Source: Candidatus Methanomethylophilaceae archaeon (GTDB taxonomy: Archaea > Thermoplasmatota > Thermoplasmata > Methanomassiliicoccales > Methanomethylophilaceae). Taken from it: DNA of 9,423 bases. Positions within the stretch are counted from its first letter, which is position 1; the number at the start of each line of letters is the position of its first letter. The translations under genes were made by a program, and so were the position numbers. Shown here piece after piece: positions 1 through 6,156 of the stretch. The stretch spans positions 1 through 9,423 of the forward strand of contig WOYN01000022.1 of NCBI GenBank assembly GCA_011620825.1. The letters are read 5' to 3'. The notes under the pieces are model-generated. The model was not told the DNA's origin and ran no database searches. It saw only the letters and a list, made by a program, of their open reading frames with translations.

Positions 1-1
1 T

Positions 2-622
2 CTTCTGGGAGGCGGAATAGAATCCGGCAGCCTGACACTCGTCTACGGTGTGGCCGGCACGGGGAAGACCAACATCTGCCTGCAGATGGCCCACAACGTC
101 CTGAAGGAGGGCAAGAAGGTGGCGCTGATCGACACCGAAGGGATATCTTACGACCGCGTATCCCAGATATTCGGGGGCGAGGAACTTCTGAAAGGCCTGC
201 TGGTCTTCCAGGTCCACAGCTTCGAAGAGCAGAGCGACAGAGTGACAAAGATATCGCGCATGGCCGAGGCCCGCGGGGCTCTGGGACTCATCATAGTCGA
301 CTCGCTCACTGGCTTCTACCGTCTGAACCACGACGACCCCCTGGTGAGAAACGACTTCATCAGACAGACCGAGCTTCTCACAGAGACTGCACGCAAATCG
401 GATGTGCCCGTGATCGTGACGTCCCAGGTGTATTCCAACATGATCAACGGGGGGATCGAGTTCCTGGGAGGACACACATTGCGGCACAACGCAAAAACCA
501 TAATCAGATTGGAACCACGGGGAAGCGGGGTGAGGTCCGCAGTCATCGTCAAACACCGCAGTCTTCCCGAGGGCCGTTGCGCCACGTACCGCATCGGCGA
601 GAACGGTATCACCGACATCTGA
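2..622 (+). CDS. radB: DNA repair and recombination protein RadB, 5' end outside window
   Basis: RadB is a RecA/Rad51-family ATPase paralogue of euryarchaea that acts with RadA in homologous recombination. The frame is open from base 2, reading LLGGGIESGSLTLVYG just before the Walker A motif GVAGTGKT (codons at 47-70). The GTG at 50 lies inside Walker A, so it is not the start; the true start is upstream of the window. Walker B is LGLIIVDSL, around 281-304. About 206 residues are present. RadB proteins are usually a little over 220 residues, so roughly 15-20 N-terminal residues are probably missing. The protein goes directly into the ATPase core without the helix-hairpin-helix N-terminal domain of RadA, as expected for RadB. 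It ends with TGA and is followed by a promoter region, so it appears to be in a separate transcription unit from the lysine genes. The family call is firm; the missing N-terminus is not visible. Confidence 0.9.
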   Translation, partial: LLGGGIESGSLTLVYGVAGTGKTNICLQMAHNVLKEGKKVALIDTEGISYDRVSQIFGGEELLKGLLVFQVHSFEEQSDRVTKISRMAEARGALGLIIVDSLTGFYRLNHDDPLVRNDFIRQTELLTETARKSDVPVIVTSQVYSNMINGGIEFLGGHTLRHNAKTIIRLEPRGSGVRSAVIVKHRSLPEGRCATYRIGENGITDI

Positions 623-660
623 GATTCTTGTGATTTTCGTTACATTATCGGCGGATTCCG

Positions 661-674
661 ACTATTTAAATAGT
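661..674. promoter_or_regulatory. Perfect 14-bp palindrome over the TATA box, candidate Lrp operator
   Basis: ACTATTTAAATAGT is identical to its reverse complement over all 14 bases and contains the TATA-like element of the lrp-lysine operon. Lrp/AsnC dimers bind palindromic, often AT-rich sites, and archaeal members commonly repress their own promoters by covering the TATA/BRE region. The next gene is an Lrp homologue, so autoregulation here is plausible. A second, shorter odd palindrome, TCGT-T-ACGA (696-704), lies near the expected transcription start. The palindrome is seen directly; the operator role is inferred. Confidence 0.45.
664..672 (+). promoter_or_regulatory. Archaeal TATA box for the lrp-dap/lys operon
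   Basis: ATTTAAATA matches the archaeal TATA consensus and is the most AT-rich patch of the 623-723 intergenic gap in otherwise GC-rich DNA. An archaeal start site would fall about 25 bases downstream, around 690-700, giving a short leader before the ATG at 724. This is the only convincing promoter ahead of the seven-gene run, since all downstream junctions are 4 nt or less. The start site has not been mapped. Confidence 0.6.
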
Positions 675-723
675 TAAATTATGCTTAGCGCAATATCGTT
701 ACGAATTCAGTAGGGTGTAGTTT

Positions 724-1146
724 ATGGTAGATAATCTTGACAAGCGCATAATCGAAATGCTCAAGAAGGACTCGAGATGTCCTTTCGTGGAGATCGCCAG
801 TCTGCTCGGCGTATCAGAGGGGACCATAAGAAGCAGGGTCCACAGAATGACCGAGGAGGGACTGATCCGCGGATTCACGATCAAGACCAGCTCAAGGAAC
901 GTAAAGGCGCTTGTGGAGATACGCATAGGCGTGAACACCGAAACCGAGAAGATCGCAAGGGAGCTCACGGGATACGAAGGGGTCACCGAAGTTTTCGAGG
1001 TGACCGGGGACCAGGACATCATCGCCATCGTGGACGTCGAATCTTCTTCGCAGCTTAACGATATAATCGAGAGGGTACGCCGCTATGACAACACCCTCAG
1101 CACAAGGACGAGGCTCATCCTGAGAGAGCACTTCGGAGGCGCCTGA
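724..1146 (+). CDS. Lrp/AsnC-family transcriptional regulator, probable lysine-operon regulator
   Basis: This is a 140-residue protein of normal Lrp/AsnC length. Residues about 3-50 form the winged helix-turn-helix (DKRIIEMLKKDSR, then the recognition region VSEGTIRSRVHRMTEEGLI). Residues about 60-137 form the RAM effector-binding, dimerising domain (ALVEIRIGV, then GVTEVFEVTGDQDIIAIVDV). The ATG is preceded by a GGGTG Shine-Dalgarno at 713-717 with 6-nt spacing. Its TGA is followed directly by the dapA ATG, so it is the first gene of the lysine operon. Lrp-type proteins such as LysM of Sulfolobus control lysine genes, and this position suggests the same role with lysine as a possible effector. 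The family call is firm; the regulon and effector are inferred from context. Confidence 0.9.
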   Translation: MVDNLDKRIIEMLKKDSRCPFVEIASLLGVSEGTIRSRVHRMTEEGLIRGFTIKTSSRNVKALVEIRIGVNTETEKIARELTGYEGVTEVFEVTGDQDIIAIVDVESSSQLNDIIERVRRYDNTLSTRTRLILREHFGGA

Positions 1147-2016
1147 ATGTTTGCCGGCATCTCTACCGCCCTTATCACCCCGTTCAAGGACGACGGCACC
1201 GTCGACGAGGAGGCCTTCAGGAGGCTGATAGATTTCCAGGAGGAGAACGGGATCGATGTCATCGTCCCCTGCGGCTCCACCGGGGAGTCGGCGACGCTGA
1301 GCTCCGACGAGCACATACGGGTGATAGAGATCGCGGTCGACCAGGCGAACAAGGCGAAGGTCCTGGCGGGAGCGGGGAGCAACTCCACCGCTGAAGCGAT
1401 AACCTTGAGCAGGCACGCGGAGGACATCGGAGCGGACGGCGTACTCTCCATCTCGCCATATTACAACAAGCCGACCCAGGAAGGCATTTATCTTCACTAC
1501 AGGGCGATAGCGGAGTCCGTCGACATACCTATCGTCGTCTACAACGTCCCCGGAAGGACAGGTTCCAACATAACTTCCGAAACCATGCTCCGCATGGCGG
1601 AGATCCCCGGGATCGATGCCGTGAAGGAGGCCAGCGGAAACATGGCGCAGGTCCAGAGGATCCTCGCCGGCAGACCCGAAGGATTCGAGGTCCTGAGCGG
1701 GGACGACGGCCTCACCATACCTTTCATGAGCTTAGGTGCGGACGGCGTCATTTCGGTGGCGGCGAACTGCTGCCCCGGCCTCATGGGCAAGATGGTGCAT
1801 TACATGAATTCGCGCCTCACCGACGAGGCGCTTGGCATAAACAACGCGCTTCTGCCGCTGTTCGGTGCCCTTTTCATCGAGTCCAACCCGATACCGATCA
1901 AATTTGCCATGAAGAGATTGGGCTTCGGAAACGGGATCCCCCGTTTGCCGCTGACGCCCCTGAGCGGTAACGGCCAGGCCATCCTGATCCCTGTCCTCGA
2001 AGAACTTGGATTGTGA
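1147..2016 (+). CDS. dapA: 4-hydroxy-tetrahydrodipicolinate synthase
   Basis: DapA condenses pyruvate with aspartate semialdehyde, the first committed step of diaminopimelate and lysine synthesis, in the cytoplasm. The 289-residue TIM-barrel protein has the usual family length. Visible motifs are GSTGES (residues 43-48, substrate carboxylate binding and proton relay), the YYNKPTQEG loop (105-113), YNVPGRTG (132-139, catalytic Tyr132) and the Schiff-base Lys160 in AVKEASGN. GSTGES, the Tyr and the Lys together favour DapA over the related aldolases. The start is fixed by a GGAGGC Shine-Dalgarno at 1135-1140 inside the end of the regulator gene, with 6-nt spacing. The regulator's TGA abuts this ATG (TGAATG), which suggests translational coupling. 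No missing catalytic residue was seen. Confidence 0.95.
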   Translation: MFAGISTALITPFKDDGTVDEEAFRRLIDFQEENGIDVIVPCGSTGESATLSSDEHIRVIEIAVDQANKAKVLAGAGSNSTAEAITLSRHAEDIGADGVLSISPYYNKPTQEGIYLHYRAIAESVDIPIVVYNVPGRTGSNITSETMLRMAEIPGIDAVKEASGNMAQVQRILAGRPEGFEVLSGDDGLTIPFMSLGADGVISVAANCCPGLMGKMVHYMNSRLTDEALGINNALLPLFGALFIESNPIPIKFAMKRLGFGNGIPRLPLTPLSGNGQAILIPVLEELGL

Positions 2017-2020
2017 TCTT

Positions 2021-2725
2021 ATGACGGACGCGGTCGTTGGCGGGGCCACCGGAAGGCTTGGAAGCATCGTGTGCAGACTTATATCCGGGTCCGGCGACCT
2101 GGAGCTGGGCGGCGCGGTCGTATCGGCCGGAGACGAGAATATAAGCGAAGAGGTCTCCGGCACCGAGGTAGCGGCGAAGGCGGTCGCCGGCATCCCGGAA
2201 ACGAACACCGATCCGATATCGGGTGCCATGGCGGTACCCGATGGAACATTGGGACTTTTGGCATCGGACACCGGGAAATTCGGGACGTCCTCGCTCGCCG
2301 CAGCCGGTCTCGCCATGGGCGTTAATGTGTTCCGGAAGGCCTGCGGGATGCCTGCCGGGCACCTTCCGGATTATGATGCAGAGGTCATCGGGACGCACCG
2401 CGACAAGAAGAAAGACGCCCGGGGCACCGCAGAGGAGGCCGTGAGAAGGCTCCGGGCCGCTTCCGGGGTTACCGGTACGGTGTACGGAAGGGGGGACACG
2501 GCCGGTCCCCGCGGAAGAGAGATCGGCGTGCATTCGATACGCGCCGGAGATGTCGCGGGGGACCATACGGTCCTCTTCGCGAAGAACTCGAATGTGATCG
2601 AGCTTAAGCACAGGACGGGTTCCCGCGATGTGTTCGCCCTCGGTTGCATCGGGTCCATAAGCCGGACAGCGGAAAAGAAGGACGGAAAGGTTCACGGTAT
2701 GGATGAGGTGCTGGGAATATGTTGA
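2021..2725 (+). CDS. dapB: Dihydrodipicolinate reductase homologue, eroded and possibly inactive
   Basis: DapB reduces the DapA product to tetrahydrodipicolinate with NAD(P)H. The fold is recognisable: GGATGRLGS nucleotide-binding loop (residues 7-15), GLAMGVNVF (96-104), GPRGREIGVHSIRAGDVAGDHTVLFA (162-187) and the C-terminal GKVHGMDEVLG. At 234 residues it is shorter than the usual 250-270. The strand carrying the conserved DFTTP-like motif is missing between residues about 42 and 49. GTTG is GAM (68-70). The catalytic HH pair is HR (126-127). DAPSGTA is DARGTA (132-137), one residue short with the Ser lost. TGPRG has an extra Ala. The lysine matching E. coli Lys163 remains (about 130). Every change keeps the frame. 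The ATG at 2021 gives the canonical N-terminus, although its ribosome site is weak. An upstream in-frame TTG at 2006 is less likely. Its end overlaps lysC by 7 nt. Confidence 0.75.
   Translation: MTDAVVGGATGRLGSIVCRLISGSGDLELGGAVVSAGDENISEEVSGTEVAAKAVAGIPETNTDPISGAMAVPDGTLGLLASDTGKFGTSSLAAAGLAMGVNVFRKACGMPAGHLPDYDAEVIGTHRDKKKDARGTAEEAVRRLRAASGVTGTVYGRGDTAGPRGREIGVHSIRAGDVAGDHTVLFAKNSNVIELKHRTGSRDVFALGCIGSISRTAEKKDGKVHGMDEVLGIC
2705..2710 (+). promoter_or_regulatory. Shine-Dalgarno that fixes the lysC start before the amber codon
   Basis: GAGGTG lies 8 nt before the ATG at 2719 and is a strong match to the archaeal 16S anti-Shine-Dalgarno. It places initiation upstream of the in-frame TAG, where the essential KFGGTSVG motif is encoded. 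This argues against initiation at the GTG at 2821 just after the TAG. Confidence 0.75.
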
Positions 2726-4083
2726 CGGTAATGAAGTTCGGGGGCACCAGCGTCGGATCGCCCGAGTCGTTGAAGAGAGTAGCGGAAATAATAGTGTCCA
2801 CAGAAGGATAGAAGGTCGTCGTGGTATCCGCGATGTCCGGAGTGACGAACTTCCTCGTGGATGCAACGGGAAGCGATCGTTTCGACTGCGCCGATGTGGT
2901 GAAGACCTTCTCGGAGAAGCACCTGTTGGTCGCCGAGAAGCTTTTCGAGGGAGACCATATGAAAGAATTCATGAAGGAGTACAACGCCAAACTTGCCTCC
3001 TTCGAGAGGACGCTGCGCGACGACAGGAAGGACCCGTTCTACATGGACGCCGTCACCTCCTCGGGAGAGAGATTCTCTTCCCTGATATTGTCGCATGTCC
3101 TGAAGTCCATGGGGCAGAAGTCCGTGGCGCTCACGTCCGCGGCCGCCGGCATACATTCAGCAGGGGTGCCGCTCAGCGGTTACGCCGACCTGAAGCGCAC
3201 CGATGCGGACATCAACATGAAGGTCAGGCCCTTGTTGGAACAGGGGATCATACCGATCATAACCGGATTCTACGGGATGAACGACATGGGCAAACCTCTC
3301 ACTTTCGGGCGCGGCGGCTCCGATTATTCGGGAGCGGTCGTAGCCAGCGCTCTCATGGCCGACGAACTTCAGATATGGACGGACGTGGACGGGTTCATGT
3401 CCGCGGACCCCAGGATAGTACCGGACACCCTGCGCATAGAAGAGATGAACTACGGCGAGGCCGCGGAGCTGGCATATTTCGGCGCGAAGGTCTTGCACCC
3501 CAGGACGATCGAGCCTGCTAGACAGAGACACATACCCGTCAGGGTGAAGAACACTTTCAGACCCGAAAGCCCGGGAACTCTGATCCACCATCTCAGGGGG
3601 CCGAAGAACAGTCTGCTGATGAGCGTGGCCGCCAAGACGGACCTTTCCATAATCACGATAAGCTCGGCCGAGATCGCCTATAGGCCCGCCATGGTCGCAA
3701 GGATAATCGAGAAGATCGCAGAAAAGAACGTGATAATCTACTCCATATCCACATCCCTTTCGACGGTAGCGTTCCTGTTGCACAACAACGATGTTCAGCA
3801 GACGCTCAACCAACTGGACACGCTTGTCGAGACCGATATCGAAAAGATAAATGTTAAGAGCGATGTGGCGCTCGTCTGTTGCGTAGGCGACGATCTGCTG
3901 GACAAGTGCGGCGTCTCCGGCGATATCTTCGGTGCCGTGAAGGATGTGGGCACGAATGTGGAGATGATCTCCGAGGGGGCGTCCGATTCGTCCCTGAACT
4001 TCGTAGTGCCTATGGAGATGGTCGTAAGCACCATCAGGACGCTGCACGCCAAGTTCGTGAGGGGAAAAGATGGAAGACTATGA
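2719..4083 (+). CDS. lysC: Aspartate kinase with in-frame amber codon, candidate pyrrolysine protein
   Basis: Aspartokinase phosphorylates L-aspartate, the entry to lysine synthesis. The frame from ATG 2719 to TGA 4083 is 454 codons, a normal length for monofunctional aspartokinase, with one TAG at codon 31 (2809-2811). Both sides of the TAG are needed: KFGGTSVG (residues 6-13) lies before it, and [12 protein letters not shown] follows. Other motifs are [22 protein letters not shown] (196-206), WTDVDG (about 220-225) and [14 protein letters not shown]. Two ACT domains fill about 300-454 ([22 protein letters not shown]), implying allosteric feedback by an amino acid such as lysine. Homologues usually have a polar or basic residue at the TAG position, and AAG to TAG is a single-base difference. 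Suppression by pyrrolysyl-tRNA would give an intact enzyme. Otherwise this is a fresh nonsense mutation or sequence error. It overlaps dapB by 7 nt and lysA by 14 nt. Confidence 0.85.
2809..2811 (+). other. In-frame TAG (amber) codon in lysC, candidate pyrrolysine codon
   Basis: The codons read E-G-TAG-K-V-V, just before the second core beta-strand of the amino-acid kinase fold. The reading frame and protein homology continue unchanged on both sides, and no other in-frame stop or frameshift occurs in lysC. All ten visible gene ends in the window use TGA, so TAG is not used as a terminator here. Pyrrolysine insertion is an inference; pylT, pylS and pylBCD lie outside this window if they exist. 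Confidence 0.6.
2811..2853 (+). promoter_or_regulatory. Predicted stem-loop starting at the lysC amber codon (PYLIS-like position)
   Basis: Bases 2811-2820 (GAAGGTCGTC) pair with 2844-2853 (GACGAACTTC) through nine Watson-Crick pairs and one G-A mismatch. Two G-U pairs extend the stem (2821-2843 and 2822-2842). An inner stem, 2827-2830 with 2838-2841 (TCCG/CGGA), closes a 7-nt loop, leaving a 4-nt bulge at 2823-2826. The first paired base is the G of the TAG. The mtmB pyrrolysine gene of Methanosarcina also has a stem-loop just after its UAG, although that element is not strictly required for readthrough. The pairing is read directly; function is inferred, and GC-rich coding DNA can fold like this by chance. 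Confidence 0.35.
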
Positions 4084-5326
4084 ATCCAAGGGCGGCAGAA
4101 TGCTGTTCGCCGGAATGTATGTTTCGGACATTGCGAAGGAGTTCGGCACTCCCGTTTACGTCACGGACGAGCAGAGGCTCAGAAAGAACTACAGGAACAT
4201 CCGCGGAGCATTCTCCAAAGAGATGGATACAAGGGTCCACTACGCCTGCAAGGCCAACAGCAGCCTCGCGATCCTGAGAATACTGGAACAGGAAGGTTCG
4301 GGCATAGACGCGGTGTCGGTGGGAGAGGTCATGACCTGTCTTAATGCCGGTTTCACGGCCGACCGCATAATGTTCACCGGGGTCAACGTCAGCAACGAGG
4401 AGCTGAAAGCAATATCCGACCTGGGTGTGATGATCAACATCGACTCGGAATCGGAGCTCGAGAGACTGGCATATATACACCCGGGTGCCAGGATATCCGT
4501 AAGGATCAATCCTGACGTGGGGTCCGGCCACAGCGACAAGGTCATAACCGGAAAGAAGGGGACGAAGTTCGGAATTCCGGCGGACAGAGCGCTGAACGTA
4601 TACTCACGGGCCAATGACCTCGGGTTCGACATCCGCGGGATACACGCGCATATCGGCTCCGGCGGACAGGCCATCGAGCCGTTCTTGGACGAGACCGAAA
4701 TACTGGCCGGCATCACTGACTCTCTGAGCGAGATTGGCATCGAGCTCGAGTTCATAGACATCGGGGGCGGCATAGGCGTGCCCTACAAGATGAACGAGGA
4801 GCCTATGAACCTGGAGGAACTGGCCGCCGAGGTCGCCGACATGATCAAGATGGAGACCGACGTAAAGACGATAATACTGGAGCCCGGAAGGTACATTGTG
4901 GCGGATACCACGCTCCTGCTGACCAAGTGCGTCGACATCAAGGACCTGGGCTTCAAGAAATACATAGGCGTAGACGCGGGCATGAATACGCTGGTCCGTC
5001 CCGCCATGTACGACTCCTATCATCATGTCGCTTTGGCGGACAAGTTCGGCAAGGCCTGCACTGCAAAGTACGACGTGGTCGGCCCCATATGCGAATCAGG
5101 GGACTACCTGGCACATGAACGCGTGCTTCCCGACCCGCAGGAAGGGGACATCCTGGCCGTCTACGACGCGGGAGCTTATGGATTCTCCATGTCGAGCAAT
5201 TACAACTCGAGACCTCTCTGCAGAGAGGTCCTTGTGAACGATGGAAAAGCGGAGCTTATACGCGAAGCGGAGACGGTCGATGACCTGTGGAGGCTCCAAA
5301 AGATCCCTGCGAGGCTTAAAAAATGA
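4070..5326 (+). CDS. lysA: Diaminopimelate decarboxylase
   Basis: LysA decarboxylates meso-diaminopimelate to L-lysine, the last step, using pyridoxal phosphate. The 418-residue protein matches the usual family length and has the alanine-racemase-type barrel followed by a beta domain. Motifs are YACKANSS with PLP-binding Lys61, HIGSGGQ (194-200, His stacking on PLP), the phosphate-binding GGGIG (232-236), EPGR (271-274), CESGD (341-345, active-site Cys341 from the partner subunit) and DAGAYGFSMSSNYNSRP with Tyr370. CESGD and EPGR mark it as LysA rather than an ornithine or arginine decarboxylase. The ATG at 4070 is preceded by GTGAGGGG (4057-4064) and overlaps the lysC end by 14 nt, so its translation is probably coupled to lysC. 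All key residues seem intact. Confidence 0.95.
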   Translation: MEDYESKGGRMLFAGMYVSDIAKEFGTPVYVTDEQRLRKNYRNIRGAFSKEMDTRVHYACKANSSLAILRILEQEGSGIDAVSVGEVMTCLNAGFTADRIMFTGVNVSNEELKAISDLGVMINIDSESELERLAYIHPGARISVRINPDVGSGHSDKVITGKKGTKFGIPADRALNVYSRANDLGFDIRGIHAHIGSGGQAIEPFLDETEILAGITDSLSEIGIELEFIDIGGGIGVPYKMNEEPMNLEELAAEVADMIKMETDVKTIILEPGRYIVADTTLLLTKCVDIKDLGFKKYIGVDAGMNTLVRPAMYDSYHHVALADKFGKACTAKYDVVGPICESGDYLAHERVLPDPQEGDILAVYDAGAYGFSMSSNYNSRPLCREVLVNDGKAELIREAETVDDLWRLQKIPARLKK

Positions 5327-6156
5327 TATTCTGGAAATGTCACGGTCTTGGTAACGATTTCGTGCTCGTGGACGGGACCGACGGAAGCGTCGAGATAGAC
5401 AAAGAATGGTGCAAAAAGGTATGCAGGCGAAATTTCGGCATCGGCGCCGACGGAGTGCTTTACGTGCTCCCCGGAGAAGATACCGATATCACGATGCGGA
5501 TCATCAATGCCGACGGCAGCGAAGCCGAGATGTGCGGAAACGGGATAAGATGCGTCGCCAAATATGCCTATGACTACGGCCTCGTAAAGAGCCAGATGTT
5601 CTGCATCCACACCCTTGCAGGCGACAAGGAGGCCCATGTGGCCCTGGGCGAAGATGGAAAGGTTTCCACGGTCGCCATAGATATGGGCGCGCCCATACTC
5701 AACGGCAGATCGATACCGATAAACCATGACGGGAGGTTCATAGACGAACCTTTCATGATCGGTAGCGTCAGGATCAGAGGAACGGCGGTCTCCATGGGCA
5801 ATCCCCACTTCGTTACTTTTACGGATCTCCCGGACGAGACGATCAACAGGCTCGGCCCTGAATTGGAAAAGAACGAATTCTTCCCCAATAAGACCAACGT
5901 CGAGTTCTGCAGCATGAGAGAGGGCAAAATCCACGTTCGCGTATACGAGCGCGGGGCCGCATGGACCTTGGCCTGCGGCACGGGCGCCTGCGCCTCGACG
6001 GTCGCCGCGGCCCTTATCGGCCTCGTCCCGTTCGATTCTCCGGTGGATGTGCACCTGCCCGGCGGATGGCTCAAGGTCACCGTCGCGAGGGACATGGACT
6101 ATGTGATAATGGAAGGACCGGCAGAGTTTGTTTTCAAAGGCGAGATGACGATATGA
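5323..6156 (+). CDS. dapF: Diaminopimelate epimerase
   Basis: DapF interconverts LL- and meso-diaminopimelate without a cofactor, using two cysteines as acid and base. The 277-residue protein has the standard length and two pseudo-symmetric halves. The first catalytic cysteine is Cys71 in MCGNGIRC, and the second is Cys218 in TLACGTGACAS. GLGNDF (8-13) and the MGNPHFVTF strand (158-166) are also present. In the second half the common GxGET before LACGTG reads GAAWT (211-215), so the Glu that often contacts substrate is Trp here. Variation at this site occurs in the family, so activity is still likely. The ATG overlaps the lysA TGA as ATGA, with GAGG at 5311-5314 as ribosome site. It supplies the substrate for LysA from the DapL product. 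Confidence 0.95.
   Translation: MIFWKCHGLGNDFVLVDGTDGSVEIDKEWCKKVCRRNFGIGADGVLYVLPGEDTDITMRIINADGSEAEMCGNGIRCVAKYAYDYGLVKSQMFCIHTLAGDKEAHVALGEDGKVSTVAIDMGAPILNGRSIPINHDGRFIDEPFMIGSVRIRGTAVSMGNPHFVTFTDLPDETINRLGPELEKNEFFPNKTNVEFCSMREGKIHVRVYERGAAWTLACGTGACASTVAAALIGLVPFDSPVDVHLPGGWLKVTVARDMDYVIMEGPAEFVFKGEMTI

Noticed and set aside
2006..2020. TTG start for dapB five codons upstream
   Set aside because: The ATG at 2021 gives the canonical short lead-in to GGATGRLG, and the TTG overlaps dapA without a clear ribosome site.
2806..2829. Alternative GGATA/TATCC hairpin including the TA of the amber codon
   Set aside because: Only five pairs with a 14-nt loop; weaker than the competing 2811-2853 fold.
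1898..2866. Long minus-strand open frame opposite dapA, dapB and the start of lysC
   Set aside because: Its translation shows no recognisable domain, it lies entirely opposite better-supported genes, and such frames are common opposite GC-rich codon-biased genes.
3157..4047. 296-codon minus-strand open frame opposite lysC
   Set aside because: Low-complexity His/Arg/Asp/Gly-rich translation typical of a shadow frame; lysC on the plus strand has clear motifs.
2821..4083. lysC starting at GTG 2821, after the TAG
   Set aside because: This would remove KFGGTSVG and the first core strand of the kinase, giving a non-functional enzyme. The strong Shine-Dalgarno is at 2705-2710 and homology continues upstream of the TAG.
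5961..6152. N-terminal extension of dapL into dapF
   Set aside because: The extra residues are Arg/Gly-rich without family similarity, and the ATG at 6153 in an ATGA overlap gives the normal aminotransferase N-terminus.
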